Part shown: positions 8,868-19,019 of the stretch, one piece after another
Numbering within the stretch: the stretch's first letter is position 1
Layout: each line of letters opens with the position of its first letter
The notes under the pieces: model-generated
What the model was told of the DNA's origin: nothing
The model's database searches: none
Seen by the model: the letters and a program-made list of their open reading frames with translations, nothing else
Source of the DNA: Muricauda sp. SCSIO 64092
GTDB lineage: Bacteria > Bacteroidota > Bacteroidia > Flavobacteriales > Flavobacteriaceae
Assembly: GCF_023016285.1 (NCBI RefSeq)
Contig: NZ_CP095413.1
Span: 1,550,001-1,614,000 of the forward strand
Direction of reading: 5' to 3'
DNA: 64,000 nt
Program-made: the position numbers and the translations under genes

Positions 8868-9557
8868 ATGGAGGATAAACCGAGACTTTCCAGATTGACC
8901 GCGATTCTGACACAATTGCAATCCTCACGAATTGTAACGGCCAAAGTCCTTGCCGAAAAACACAACGTTAGTATACGGACCATATACCGGGATATAAGAA
9001 CATTGGAAAAATCCGGGGTTCCCGTAGTGACCGAAGAAGGAAGGGGATACCGTATGATGGATGGTTATTCACTGCCCCCCGTGATGTTTTCCGAAGGTGA
9101 GGCCAATGCCCTGATCACGGCAGAGCAACTTATAAACAGGAACAAGGATATTTCCTTTGTGGAACAGTACAAAAGTGCCATTGAAAAGATCAAGGCCCTT
9201 CTCAAGGGCCCCCAAAGGGAAAAGGCCCACCTGCTTACCGAAAGGGTCTATTTTAGGAACAACTACGAAAACGAAAAATCCAGTAGTTACCTCATGCAAA
9301 TTCAATTGGCATTGACAAATTTTCAAGTTTTGAAAATAGAGTACCTGTCTTCCAAACAAGTGCGAACAACACGAAAAATAGAGCCCTTTGCCCTCTACAG
9401 CACTCAGGAAAATTGGTTATTGGTGGCATTTTGCAGGTTACGAAAGGAATTTAGGGTCTTTCGGATAGATTATATCCAAAAAGTATCCAACACCTTGGAA
9501 CAATTCGAGTCCCATAACATGACACTTGACGAATATTTCAAAAAACAATATGGCTGA
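8868..9557 (+). CDS. YafY-type HTH/WYL-domain transcriptional regulator
   Basis: A 229-residue regulator. The N-terminal winged helix (HTH_11, about residues 5-60, with SIRTIYRDIRTLEKSG) is followed by a middle segment rich in basic and glutamine residues. A C-terminal WYL domain (about 135-215) ends in FRVFRIDYIQKV. WYL domains sense ligands, often nucleotides, in many bacterial regulators. It is cotranscribed with the GyrI-like gene 68 bp downstream, and such pairs are common in Bacteroidota. Target genes are unknown; the partner is the likeliest. Confidence 0.8.
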   Translation: MEDKPRLSRLTAILTQLQSSRIVTAKVLAEKHNVSIRTIYRDIRTLEKSGVPVVTEEGRGYRMMDGYSLPPVMFSEGEANALITAEQLINRNKDISFVEQYKSAIEKIKALLKGPQREKAHLLTERVYFRNNYENEKSSSYLMQIQLALTNFQVLKIEYLSSKQVRTTRKIEPFALYSTQENWLLVAFCRLRKEFRVFRIDYIQKVSNTLEQFESHNMTLDEYFKKQYG

Positions 9558-9625
9558 TGCCAACCCCTGACATACCCTTGTCATAATTGGACCATACTTT
9601 TGTGTCGATCAAAAAAGCAAAACAG

Positions 9626-10084
9626 ATGAAAAACACAAAAATTGGAGAGTTGAACATTGTTGGGGTTTCCACACGAACCTCTAATGAACCTGGAAAAGCC
9701 GAGAGGGATATCCCGCAATTATGGCAAAAATTCATGTCCGAAAATTTAGGGGCCAAGGTTTCCGCCAAAGTAAATGAAACCATTTATGCCGTTTATTCCG
9801 ATTACGAGGGCGATCATACCCAGCCCTATACGTTGACGATAGGCTACAATGTATCCCATCTGGACAATATTCCGGAAGAGCTTACGGTTAAAATAGTCCC
9901 CCCGGCCAATTACGCCAAGTTTATATCCAAAGGTGATCTCACCAAAGATGCCGTAATCAATACGTGGATGGAAATTTGGAATACCGAATTGAACCGTAGT
10001 TACACCATGGATCTGGAAATTTATGATGATAGGGCCATGAACCCTACCAATGGTATAGCCGAAGTGTTGGTTGCCCTAAAATAG
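9626..10084 (+). CDS. GyrI-like/AraC effector-binding-domain protein
   Basis: About 152 residues from the ATG at 9626. An earlier TTG at 9587 would add 13 unconventional residues and is not preferred. The sequence fits a stand-alone GyrI-like small-molecule-binding domain (SOUL/BacTnd fold): two repeats, a central WQKF segment, VYSDYEGDHTQPYTLTIGY, and a C-terminal DLEIYDDRAMNPTNG-type strand. Such proteins bind hydrophobic or cationic ligands, and some hydrolyse cyclopropanoids. Probably works with the WYL regulator just upstream. Confidence 0.75.
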   Translation: MKNTKIGELNIVGVSTRTSNEPGKAERDIPQLWQKFMSENLGAKVSAKVNETIYAVYSDYEGDHTQPYTLTIGYNVSHLDNIPEELTVKIVPPANYAKFISKGDLTKDAVINTWMEIWNTELNRSYTMDLEIYDDRAMNPTNGIAEVLVALK

Positions 10085-10114
10085 TCCTTTTCCCCTAAAG
10101 ATCAACGAGTCTAT

Positions 10115-10188
10115 GGCAGAAGAAAAGACACTGGACCTATTGAAATAAAACACTTGCCCATAAAGCAAAAGTGTCATTTTCTTCTGCC
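10115..10188. repeat. Inverted repeat within the left copy of the flanking repeat
   Basis: Left arm GGCAGAAGAAAAGACACT at 10115-10132 pairs with the right arm at 10170-10188, with a single one-base bulge and a 37-nt loop. It sits between convergent gene ends (GyrI-like, plus; symporter, minus) and could serve as a bidirectional terminator. Only the right arm survives in the second copy near 40860. Confidence 0.55.
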
Positions 10189-10208
10189 TTCCAAGCACAT
10201 GGGATTTA
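10131..10208 (+). repeat. Left copy of a ~79-bp direct repeat
   Basis: Aligned by eye to 40815-40893 with 8 substitutions and 1 one-base gap (about 89% identity), including a 23-bp identical core. Both copies have the same orientation and bracket the inositol-glycan locus plus the restriction island. A degenerate short peptide frame on the minus strand (AEENDTFALW) is shared, so the repeat may be a relic of coding sequence or a dispersed element. Confidence 0.75.
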
Positions 10209-10297
10209 AATCGCAATTGGAAAATGGACCCTAGGTTGGTTCTTCGATACAATCAGTGTCCACAAACAGTTTTTAGTCACTTTCTTAGATGCCCTTC

Positions 10298-11866
10298 CTA
10301 TGAGAGCATTACATAAATCAAAATTGTGAGTACGGTAAGTATAATGCCCGCCTGCCTTACCCTTGGCCAGGCCCGATCAGGATATTTGTAGGTATCATAT
10401 ACATAATCGGCCATGGGATAGCTTTTGGAAACCAGGAGCATGATGACAAAATTCAATACGAATTCCATGCCCCAGAGGTGGACAAAATGGATGTCCAAGT
10501 TTAGGATGAAAGTGGTCAAAATATAAAACGAGAACCCAAAAAACAGTCCCGCTTTGGCCCCAATGGCATTGATCTGTTTTACAAAAAGTCCCGCCAGAAT
10601 CACAGAGGAAATGGGAATAAAGAAAATACCGTTCAATTCCTGTAACAGAAAATAAAGTCCGTCCGGGGCATAGGCAACAAATGGCGCAATCCCGATGGCC
10701 CCAACAGCAAGAACAACAGAGGTAAGCTTACCCCATTTCACCAATTGGGCATCAGTAGCATTCCTGTTGATGACCTTTTTATAAATATCATAGCAAAATA
10801 TGGTACTGGCAGAGTTCAACACACTATTGAAGGTACTGAGCACAGCTCCCAATACCACAGCCGCAAAGAACCCATACAAGTAGGCGGGCAGTACCTTTTT
10901 CACCAATAGGGGATAAATCAAATCCGGATTTGCATAAAATTCATCCTGAAAGTAGTAATAGGCAATCAGTCCGGGCAACACAATGATCCCGGGCACAAAC
11001 AGTTTTAAAACGCCCGTATAAATAAGCCCCTTTTGGGCCTCGGCCAGATTTTTGGCCCCAAAGGCACGTTGAATGATGGCCTGATTCATCCCCCAGAAAT
11101 ACAATTGGTTGATCATTAAACCGGTGAACAATGTAGAAAAGGGCAACACGGAATCCGGACTGCCTATGATATCAAATTTATCCGGTGCAAAATCGTAGAC
11201 TGTGGCCAGACCATCGATTACATTGCCTTTTCCAATTTGGTATAGGGCTATGGCCGGAATGAGCAACCCGCCCAACATTAGACCGACACCGTTAAGGCTA
11301 TCGGAGTACGCCACCGCCTTCAACCCGCCGAAAATTGCATAGAGCGACCCAATGACCCCTATGGTCAAAACGGTGTAGAGCAGTGCTTCGGTCTTGGTAA
11401 CATTGAACATTTCAGTAAACTCAAAAACGCTTTCAATATTGATGGCGCCGGAGTATAACACTATGGGCAGTAGCGTCACCACAAAGGACAACATCAACAA
11501 GAAGGCCACGATTGACCGAATGGTTCCATCAAATCGTTTTTCCAAAAACTCGGGAATGGTTGTCAATCCCATTTGTATAAAACGGGGAAGAAAGAATATG
11601 GCCGCAATGACCAAAGCAATGGCAGAGGTCACTTCCCACGCGATGACAATGATCCCATTTTTATAGGAACTGCCGTTCATGCCAATTAGGTGTTCCGTGG
11701 AGATATTGGTCAGGATCATAGATCCTGCAATGATAGGCCCTGTCAAGGTTTTCCCTGCCAGAAAGTATCCCTTGGCCGTCCCAAAGTTGTCTTTACGGAG
11801 CTTGTATGTGGTATACAGGATAACAAGGAGCGTAAAGCCAAAAAAACCGAGATATGTAGCTGCCAT
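10298..11866 (-). CDS. Sodium/solute symporter (SSS family), probable myo-inositol transporter
   Basis: A 522-residue protein with about 14 hydrophobic segments and SSS-family features: an N-terminal STEHLIGMNGSSYKNG segment, the GLKAVAYSDSLNGVG motif and NQAIIQRAFGAKN, both typical of SGLT-like proteins. It uses the sodium gradient to import a small solute across the inner membrane. It is 31 bp downstream of the myo-inositol oxygenase gene, so myo-inositol is the most economical substrate. Glucuronate or a mannoside is the alternative. Last gene of the minus-strand catabolic locus. Confidence 0.85.
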   Translation of the reverse strand: MAATYLGFFGFTLLVILYTTYKLRKDNFGTAKGYFLAGKTLTGPIIAGSMILTNISTEHLIGMNGSSYKNGIIVIAWEVTSAIALVIAAIFFLPRFIQMGLTTIPEFLEKRFDGTIRSIVAFLLMLSFVVTLLPIVLYSGAINIESVFEFTEMFNVTKTEALLYTVLTIGVIGSLYAIFGGLKAVAYSDSLNGVGLMLGGLLIPAIALYQIGKGNVIDGLATVYDFAPDKFDIIGSPDSVLPFSTLFTGLMINQLYFWGMNQAIIQRAFGAKNLAEAQKGLIYTGVLKLFVPGIIVLPGLIAYYYFQDEFYANPDLIYPLLVKKVLPAYLYGFFAAVVLGAVLSTFNSVLNSASTIFCYDIYKKVINRNATDAQLVKWGKLTSVVLAVGAIGIAPFVAYAPDGLYFLLQELNGIFFIPISSVILAGLFVKQINAIGAKAGLFFGFSFYILTTFILNLDIHFVHLWGMEFVLNFVIMLLVSKSYPMADYVYDTYKYPDRAWPRVRQAGIILTVLTILIYVMLS

Positions 11867-11897
11867 TAAAGTTTGGTTGGTTTAATCTGAGCATTCT

Positions 11898-12764
11898 TTA
11901 GAACCTCAACTTTTCGGGCAAATATTTTGCAACAAGATCTTCGTAATAGGGCTTCAATGCCGTTGTATCGGGCTTTACGGGGGCTTTGGTGTACAAATCG
12001 TACGGATTGAATTTTTTTACCCATTCAAACATCTCCCGGTCCTTTTCATTCAACAAATGGTCATAGGCATGTTCACGGTGTTGGGCGTAAAAGGAATGGT
12101 AGCGAATCATATACAATGCTGGCTCCGGCAAATAGTCTTTCATGATGTGGTAGAGATACTCGTCATGGCCCCAACTCATTTTTACTGCCTCTAGACCACA
12201 GTTTTCCGAATATATCCCAAACTTGGTATTGTATCGCCCATCGCTATAATCCGTGTTTTCCGAAAAGAATTCCGGATAGACGATTTTGTCCGAAAAAGCG
12301 CAACCTACGGGAAAGGTATCACCAACAACAGCCCACTGTGGCTCCCCGAACAGGCACAGCACTTTCCCCATATCGTGCAAAAAACCGGTAAGCACAAACC
12401 AGTCAGGGTGCCCATCGGCACGTATGGCCTCCGAGGTTTGCAACAGGTGCTGCAATTGATCCAAATCTATGTCGGGGTCGCTATCGTCCACCAAGGTGTT
12501 CAAAAAATCGACGGCATCCCACAAAGACATCTCCCTCTTGTTGAACTGTAACAGTTCCTCCTGCTTTTTGCAGACAAAATCATAGGTCTGGAACGTATGG
12601 TTCAATCTGTAAAATTCCCGCACTGTATCCACCCTATGGGAATCCTCATAATTGCGGAATTCCTCTTTTTTCTTGCCATCCTCCGTCGGATCTGGATAAC
12701 GCTTTAAAATATCCTCTTCCCAATGCTCCAATGATTCCAACGGATTGTTCTTATCTATGCCCAT
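11898..12764 (-). CDS. myo-Inositol oxygenase (MIOX)
   Basis: A 288-residue protein close to the ~285-residue animal enzyme. It oxidises myo-inositol to D-glucuronate with O2 at a mixed-valence di-iron site. All six expected ligands are visible by alignment from memory: His106 (QHLLQT), His130-Asp131 (LHDMGK), His200 (SWGHDEYLY), His223 (YHSFY) and Asp256 (NPYDLYTK). The substrate-site segment [15 protein letters not shown] is also intact. No signal peptide, so cytosolic. MIOX is mostly a eukaryotic family and patchy in bacteria, and its presence here beside a PI-PLC and a symporter defines the inositol theme of the locus. Confidence 0.93.
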   Translation of the reverse strand: MGIDKNNPLESLEHWEEDILKRYPDPTEDGKKKEEFRNYEDSHRVDTVREFYRLNHTFQTYDFVCKKQEELLQFNKREMSLWDAVDFLNTLVDDSDPDIDLDQLQHLLQTSEAIRADGHPDWFVLTGFLHDMGKVLCLFGEPQWAVVGDTFPVGCAFSDKIVYPEFFSENTDYSDGRYNTKFGIYSENCGLEAVKMSWGHDEYLYHIMKDYLPEPALYMIRYHSFYAQHREHAYDHLLNEKDREMFEWVKKFNPYDLYTKAPVKPDTTALKPYYEDLVAKYLPEKLRF

Positions 12765-13010
12765 ATCCTAAATTATATGTAAAAACTGTTATTCATTTTT
12801 CCAAATTGCAATGCTTTTGGGCCCAAATTGGCCATTGCCATTATATTCCTTTCGCCAAAAAAGTTCGCCTACATCTATTTCAGTAGTTCGGTTCCATCAA
12901 GCATAATCCCAGCACCAAACATAGCATTCCATGTCGGCATTGAAATGGACAAGTTTTTCAAAATTATGGAAAGATTGGTCATTTGCATTGTCAAATCATC
13001 AACATATTCA

Positions 13011-16000
13011 CTATTTGATCAACTTACTTGGTGGGAATCCAAACTGTTTTTTGAAGCATCTACTGAAATAGAGGGGGTCATTAAATCCTATATAATCCGT
13101 AACTTCAGATACGTTATATTTTCTGGTTTTTAAGAGCTGGGCGGATTTTTTCAGGCGCACTGTCCTAATGAATTCATTAGGGGCCAAATCGGTCAGTTCC
13201 TTAATCTTTCTATATAGTTTTGAGGAACTCATCCCCAATTCCCTGCACAAAAAGGTTGTTGTAAGGTTTGGGTTATTTAAATTCTCGTGGACCAAAGCTG
13301 TTACTTTTCCCATAAATTCCTCATCCACCGGGGAATGTGTCAATAGACTTACTTCACTTTCCACTTCTTCGGAAAATTTTGCCTTTAGTTCCAATCGGGT
13401 GCGCATAATGTTCTCTATACGGGATTTGAGTAGGGAAGGGTCGAACGGTTTTACCAAATACCCGTCTGCCCCCACATTGAACCCCTTGATTTTATCCTCA
13501 TTTTCTGACAGTGCGGTCAAGAGGATAATCGGAATATGGCTAATAAATTCATCATTTTTAAGGGCTTCGCAAAACTTGTAGCCGTCCATGATCGGCATCA
13601 TCACATCTGCCACGCAGAGCACGGGTCGTATTTGTCGGCATAGGGTCAATCCTTCCTCGCCATTTTCAGCACTGTACACCTTATAATAATCGGATAGGTA
13701 ATCCACCAGATAGCTCCTAAGTTCCTCGTTATCCTCGATAACCAAAATCTTTTCTTTGAGATGGGTACCTTGAATGATCTTTTTTGCCGATTGCACCTGT
13801 ATGGACTCTTGTTTTTTTGACTTGGCAGCGTATTCAAATACCTCGGTCTCTCTATAAAGATTTCGGGCTATGGGGAGTTCCAAGGTAAATATACTACCCT
13901 TCGCATTATCGCTTTGTAGGCTTATGGTACCCTTATGAAGTTCGGTCAACGATTTGACCAGGGCCAGCCCAATTCCGGTTCCCGTATTGTTTTCCCTACT
14001 ATTGGCTGCTTGGTAGAACCTTCGAAATATTTTTCTCTGACTCTCAGGCGGCACCCCAATGCCATCATCACTGACCTCAACCACCAACCAGCCCTTGAGA
14101 TTATCCTTTAAACCAATAAAAACATCTACATGGCCATAGTTAGGTGTAAATTTTAGGGCATTGGACAGTAGGTTGTACAGAATCTTATCGAATTTGTCAT
14201 GATCGACCCACCCCATGATTTCCTCTTCCTCCGCACTCAGATTATAATGGATCTTTTTGCTATAGGCCAATGGCTTGAACGAATCGAATATGTTTTGGGT
14301 CTGCAATAGAATATCCGTTTGGGTGACCTTTAGCTTCAATTCGCCGGTTTGCACCTTTCTAAAATCCAGAATCTGATTGACTAGGCCCAATAGGCGATTG
14401 GCATTTTCATAAATGAGGTTAGAGCGGGTCAACTGGTACGTATTTCCGTGCTCTTCACCTTCTTCGATCATTTGTTTGGCAGGTCCCAAAATAAGGGTCA
14501 ACGGAGTTCGCAACTCGTGGGAGATATTGGTGAAAAACCGTAGCTTTTCATTACTAAGCTTTTCGTCATGTTCACGTTTCACCTTCACCATCAGTAGTTC
14601 CTGCTTTAGCCTTAGCCTGTTCTTTATTTCCTTTCTGATAAAATAGAAAACCACAGAGGCAAAGAATAGAAATACCAACAAGGCTTTGTACGTCAGCCAA
14701 AATGGTGGGGATATACTGATACCGTATGAGTTTTCGTTGCTCCAATACCCATTGCTGTTGGCCGCCCTGACTTTAAAAACATAATCATCCGGATACAAGT
14801 TGGTGTACCTAACCGTTCTTGAAGCACTGTTGACCGCGATCCAATCTTCGTCAAAGCCTTCAAGTTTGTACTCATATTGGTTTGAACGCTCCCGCACATA
14901 GGATGGCATGGCAAACTTTAAGGAAAAATTACGGTTGTCAAAGTCAAGCGCTATTTTTTTTACATAATTTAAATCCTCAGTGAGTAACTTTTGTCCATTG
15001 ATAACCGTTCCTGGCAATACATCCCTATGGGCAATTTTGAATTCGGTAATCAAAGGTTGGGGAGCCCAATGGTTTTCGGATAGCTCCGAGGGTGAAAAAT
15101 AAATGACCCCATTGTCCCCACCCAGATAAATCCGGGAATCATCATAAAACAAAAACCCTCTTTTGTTGTAAATGTTGGAACGCACCCCGTTGTTCACAAA
15201 AAAGACCCTGAAGTCCTCCGTTTTAGGGTTGTATTTTGCAATCTGGTTGTAGTTCATGTTCAACCATATATGGCCTTTTGAATCTATCCCCATATCCGTG
15301 ACCCAGATATTCTTTAATTCCTTGGGGGCATCCTTGGCCAGAAACCGATCCCCTTGGGGGTCATAAAAATTGAGTCCATGTCGGGTAGCGACCCATACCC
15401 GGCCGTCCCGGTCAATCGAAATATCCTTTACCTTATTGTTGGTCAACCCATCGGTTTTGTTCTCGTCATAGCCATAGTGTTTAACTTGCCCATTGATCTC
15501 ATCGTATCGGAAAACACCATTTTCGGTAGCAATCCAAAGCAAACCATATCTTGAGCCCACAATTTTGTTGATTTCCTGGGAACCAAGGCTTTCCTTAGCG
15601 ACTGGGGCGCACTTCTTGGTGCCAAAATCGTACTGCCATAGACCTTTTCCCTTGGTTCCAATCAATAACTTGTTGGGTTCCCGTTGGTAGAAGGAGAAAA
15701 TAGGGCCATTTTCAAACCCCAACCGCAATTCCTTAATGATCTTGAGATCATGATCATAGCAATAGACTTTGCCATCCCACATGCCAATGTAAAAGATTTT
15801 TTGGTCCAGGGAATAAATACTGGCGATGCGCTCCTCCACATCAAATATTTTTTCGATTTTCGTTCCCTTGGTCAAATAGATACCATTAAAATGGGTGCCT
15901 ATCAACAGTTCCCCATCATAGGTTTTTCCAAAACTGCTGACCACGGGCGGTACCCTAGTGGAAAACGCTCGCTCGGAAATGAGTTTGAACTGGTTGCCAA

Positions 16001-17015
16001 AGGGGTCGTATTTCTCCAGCCCATTTTCAGTTCCGATCCATAAAACCCCGGATTTGTCAAAAAACAGTGCGGAAATGTAATTGTTGACCAAGGAGTTGGC
16101 ATTGCTCATATCAGGTAGGTGGCGTTTGTATCGGCCTTCGGCAATATCCTCTAAGGCATCGCATGTTATTATGCCGTTTTGGGTTCCAATCCAATATTTC
16201 CCGTCCGGACCTTGGGTGATGCACCTAAAAAAATCCGGGTCTTTCTGTTGCACCAATTCAAAGGAATTGGAAGATCTGTCCAACTTGCCAAGTCCTTCTT
16301 GGGTTCCGGCAAAAATATCCCCTTTGTCATCTTCATAAATAAAATAGACCCCAGGGTTAACATTACTGTCCTTGTCCGAATATTGTAACATATAGCTTTT
16401 GAGATTCGTAAGGTTATTACCAGAATCGATGTCAAAAGAATATATGCCATGTTTAAAGGTCCCAATCCACATTTTCTTATCACGTGTTTGGGTTATGGCC
16501 CTCACATGTTGAACATCTTCAATGTTTATTTTTATAAATTGTTCCCGGGATTGATCGTAATAACAGAGGCCTTTAAATTTGGTGCCTGTCCATACCCTAT
16601 CCCGATCATCCACAAAAACTGCCCGCACCCTGCTGCCACTTATACTGTTCAAATTGGTGGAATCGGGCAAAAAAGTGGCGAAAGATCCGGATCGTAAACA
16701 AAATCGGGTGAGTCCTTTGCTGGTGCCAATCCAAAGTTTTTCGTTTTTGTCCAGTGCCAATTTTGTGATATCATCATCCCGAAGGTAATTGGGATTATCC
16801 GGCTGCGCATGGTACACCTTGAAATCGTGCCCATCAAATCGGTTGACACCTCCAAAAGTGCCCAGCCACAAAAAGCCATTTTTGTCCTGCAGAATGGAAC
16901 GAACGGTATTATGGGACAAGCCATCGGCGTCCCCATAGTGTTCAAAGACGATATCCTGCCCAGCTATTGACTGAACAAATAAAATAGTTGCTATGAATAC
17001 CCTTAACTTTCGCAC
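13011..17015 (-). CDS. Hybrid two-component sensor/regulator (HTCS) of the locus
   Basis: A 1334-residue single-chain regulator. Domains in order are: signal peptide; two seven-bladed propellers built of Reg_prop repeats (many xGLWIGT-like units, about 25-690); a Y_Y_Y domain (about 695-770); one transmembrane helix (about 775-795); HisKA with phosphoacceptor His833 in ISHELRTPL; HATPase (about 935-1045); a receiver with Asp1137 in ADVMMPIMDG; and a C-terminal AraC-type HTH. HTCS proteins typically sense oligosaccharides in the periplasm and activate the adjacent susCD operon. It follows the phosphoesterase gene by 42 bp on the same strand, which suggests positive feedback if cotranscribed. 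Confidence 0.92.
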   Translation of the reverse strand: MRKLRVFIATILFVQSIAGQDIVFEHYGDADGLSHNTVRSILQDKNGFLWLGTFGGVNRFDGHDFKVYHAQPDNPNYLRDDDITKLALDKNEKLWIGTSKGLTRFCLRSGSFATFLPDSTNLNSISGSRVRAVFVDDRDRVWTGTKFKGLCYYDQSREQFIKINIEDVQHVRAITQTRDKKMWIGTFKHGIYSFDIDSGNNLTNLKSYMLQYSDKDSNVNPGVYFIYEDDKGDIFAGTQEGLGKLDRSSNSFELVQQKDPDFFRCITQGPDGKYWIGTQNGIITCDALEDIAEGRYKRHLPDMSNANSLVNNYISALFFDKSGVLWIGTENGLEKYDPFGNQFKLISERAFSTRVPPVVSSFGKTYDGELLIGTHFNGIYLTKGTKIEKIFDVEERIASIYSLDQKIFYIGMWDGKVYCYDHDLKIIKELRLGFENGPIFSFYQREPNKLLIGTKGKGLWQYDFGTKKCAPVAKESLGSQEINKIVGSRYGLLWIATENGVFRYDEINGQVKHYGYDENKTDGLTNNKVKDISIDRDGRVWVATRHGLNFYDPQGDRFLAKDAPKELKNIWVTDMGIDSKGHIWLNMNYNQIAKYNPKTEDFRVFFVNNGVRSNIYNKRGFLFYDDSRIYLGGDNGVIYFSPSELSENHWAPQPLITEFKIAHRDVLPGTVINGQKLLTEDLNYVKKIALDFDNRNFSLKFAMPSYVRERSNQYEYKLEGFDEDWIAVNSASRTVRYTNLYPDDYVFKVRAANSNGYWSNENSYGISISPPFWLTYKALLVFLFFASVVFYFIRKEIKNRLRLKQELLMVKVKREHDEKLSNEKLRFFTNISHELRTPLTLILGPAKQMIEEGEEHGNTYQLTRSNLIYENANRLLGLVNQILDFRKVQTGELKLKVTQTDILLQTQNIFDSFKPLAYSKKIHYNLSAEEEEIMGWVDHDKFDKILYNLLSNALKFTPNYGHVDVFIGLKDNLKGWLVVEVSDDGIGVPPESQRKIFRRFYQAANSRENNTGTGIGLALVKSLTELHKGTISLQSDNAKGSIFTLELPIARNLYRETEVFEYAAKSKKQESIQVQSAKKIIQGTHLKEKILVIEDNEELRSYLVDYLSDYYKVYSAENGEEGLTLCRQIRPVLCVADVMMPIMDGYKFCEALKNDEFISHIPIILLTALSENEDKIKGFNVGADGYLVKPFDPSLLKSRIENIMRTRLELKAKFSEEVESEVSLLTHSPVDEEFMGKVTALVHENLNNPNLTTTFLCRELGMSSSKLYRKIKELTDLAPNEFIRTVRLKKSAQLLKTRKYNVSEVTDYIGFNDPLYFSRCFKKQFGFPPSKLIK

Positions 17016-17057
17016 TGTACTATAAAGCTACAATAATGGTCATTTTGATTCAAATTG

Positions 17058-19019
17058 TCACTCAACTCGGATTACCTGCCCTTTTTCCAGGTCTACCCTA
17101 AAGTGGTCGGAAGGCACCCCCTGTAGCATTTTGCCAAATATCTTTGCAAAATCCCCAATCCTTTTTTGAGGCCCCTCCCCCTCGGATTGGAATCTACCCA
17201 ATACTTCCAAATATTGTTGTAATCGATTGTGGCCAATATCGGTCAAAGCCAATTCATCTCCGTTTCGGATCTTATAAAAATCCACAATTAGGTCGAAACC
17301 GGTCCATGACCGCAATTGATTCCATGGCATTGTCCTATCCTCATGCATGGCCTTGGCCAACATACGATCCAGGGTGGCTTTATCCAAAATTTCATCGTGT
17401 ACAAACAGATTTGAATCCATTTTGGCGGCGACCCATAACTCTGCTCCATTTAGGGATAAGAGTAGGTTTTTGGACTCTTTGGGCCAATCATTTTTCAAAA
17501 ACCGTAACCGTACCAGTTCCCTTAAATGCCATTCGGTAAAATCCCCAAAGGTAGCTGAGGAAAGAATTTCGAAATCCCAAATATCTTGGGCCAGGGACGC
17601 TTTCAAATAGGCATGTTCCATTTTATAGAGCGGAAAAAGTTCCTGAAAATTTGGAACCGTGTCCATCCGAATGGTCTCTACCTCTATTTCTTCGGATGAT
17701 CTTAAGGTAGCTATTTTATACGCAGGACAATAGGCTGCCAGGGAAGGAACCTGAACATTGACCAAGGTATTACCCGTTTTGGTGGTCCTAATTCCCGTAT
17801 CATTTATATGCATATGTCCCCCAAAATGGATTTGTAATCCTGCCTCTGCAAATCCCTGTGCGATGGACTCCGAAGGAACACGATGCAACTGGAACGCGTT
17901 TTCCCCAAACATTTTGACCATTTCAATGGTGGCATCGTCGTTGAAGTCAACCATGGGATAATGGCTGAATGCGATAAGCACCTTTTCCTGCTTTTTGGCC
18001 ATGGCAGCGACTTTTTTAACCCACGGAATCAAATGCCCTTTATGGGTGATTACCTGATTATAGCCAATACTGGCACTGCCGTAGTATTTGGGATTTGAAG
18101 GGGAGTTTTTCGCTTCATCCTTGGGAATGTAAACATTACCGTCCAAGGCCAATAACCATAACCCTTCCATGGGCTCCACCAAATAGCTTGCATCCGGAAT
18201 TTTTATCCCATGGGATGAAATGGTGTAGGTTCTGTTTTCCAAGGTTGCCAATGGTAATGCCTTTTCATAGGAATAGGTTTCTGGGGTATACTCTGAAAAA
18301 GGGGTTTCCCAGTACAGATAATCATCCTTGGGGGAAAATCCATAATTTTTCAATGCGGACAACACCCCTTCATAGCCCATTGTTTGAATATCAGCAGTTA
18401 CAATGGGCAAAAGATCATTGGCACTTTCCCTGGCCAGTTCCAACCGACTCACAATGGCCTGTTCCCGACCTCCATTTCCCAGAAAGTCCATTTTACCTGC
18501 CGGCATGGCAAAGGGCCTTACGGGGTCATGGTTTCCGGTGATGGCAAAAAAAGAGAGGTTATATTGCTGGGAATAATCATCCAAAATTTGCCGTACGGCC
18601 CTAACATTGAGGGGTTGTCCATCATCACTAAAGTCACCGGGCAGCACTACATAGGACACGCCACGTTCAACCGCATCATCCAAAGCCGCCAAAAATGCAA
18701 AATAGTTTTCATTAAAGAGGCGGGTGGACCGCAACTGTGCCCCCATGGTTCTTATGGTGTTGTATTTTCCGGTCATAGGGTTTTTGACCCCGGAATAATC
18801 AATGTCACCAAAAGTCCCATAAATGTCATGTAAATGAACATCCGCCATAAAAGCAATTTTGATGGGGTCCGTTGACATTACCTGTCTTTCCCCACAGGCG
18901 GATAAACATCCAATAAGACACAATATGCAACCTATTTGAACCATTTTACCAGTTTTTAGGTTTTCCAAAATGGGTACTACCAGCTTACTCTTTAACACGT
19001 TCATAGGCTCCATCATCAA
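17058..19019 (-). CDS. Calcineurin-like metallophosphoesterase lipoprotein
   Basis: Up to 653 residues. The metallophosphoesterase signature is complete: DVH (Asp60, His62), GD in LPGDFSDDG, GNHD, SHYP and GGHMH. A lipobox (LSAC, Cys42) predicts a lipoprotein. The 5' start is uncertain: the longest frame overlaps the PI-PLC gene by 35 bp, and an internal ATG at 18944 gives a shorter signal with no overlap. A C-terminal region of about 200 residues has no motif I know. From context it is proposed to remove phosphate from the inositol phosphate left by PI-PLC, but the family also holds diesterases and nucleotidases. Confidence 0.85.
   Translation of the reverse strand: MMMEPMNVLKSKLVVPILENLKTGKMVQIGCILCLIGCLSACGERQVMSTDPIKIAFMADVHLHDIYGTFGDIDYSGVKNPMTGKYNTIRTMGAQLRSTRLFNENYFAFLAALDDAVERGVSYVVLPGDFSDDGQPLNVRAVRQILDDYSQQYNLSFFAITGNHDPVRPFAMPAGKMDFLGNGGREQAIVSRLELARESANDLLPIVTADIQTMGYEGVLSALKNYGFSPKDDYLYWETPFSEYTPETYSYEKALPLATLENRTYTISSHGIKIPDASYLVEPMEGLWLLALDGNVYIPKDEAKNSPSNPKYYGSASIGYNQVITHKGHLIPWVKKVAAMAKKQEKVLIAFSHYPMVDFNDDATIEMVKMFGENAFQLHRVPSESIAQGFAEAGLQIHFGGHMHINDTGIRTTKTGNTLVNVQVPSLAAYCPAYKIATLRSSEEIEVETIRMDTVPNFQELFPLYKMEHAYLKASLAQDIWDFEILSSATFGDFTEWHLRELVRLRFLKNDWPKESKNLLLSLNGAELWVAAKMDSNLFVHDEILDKATLDRMLAKAMHEDRTMPWNQLRSWTGFDLIVDFYKIRNGDELALTDIGHNRLQQYLEVLGRFQSEGEGPQKRIGDFAKIFGKMLQGVPSDHFRVDLEKGQVIRVE

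Noticed and set aside
12765..13010. Small gene between MIOX and the HTCS gene
   Set aside because: The only frame there (plus strand, from 12828) runs antisense into the HTCS gene and has no recognisable features; the gap appears non-coding.
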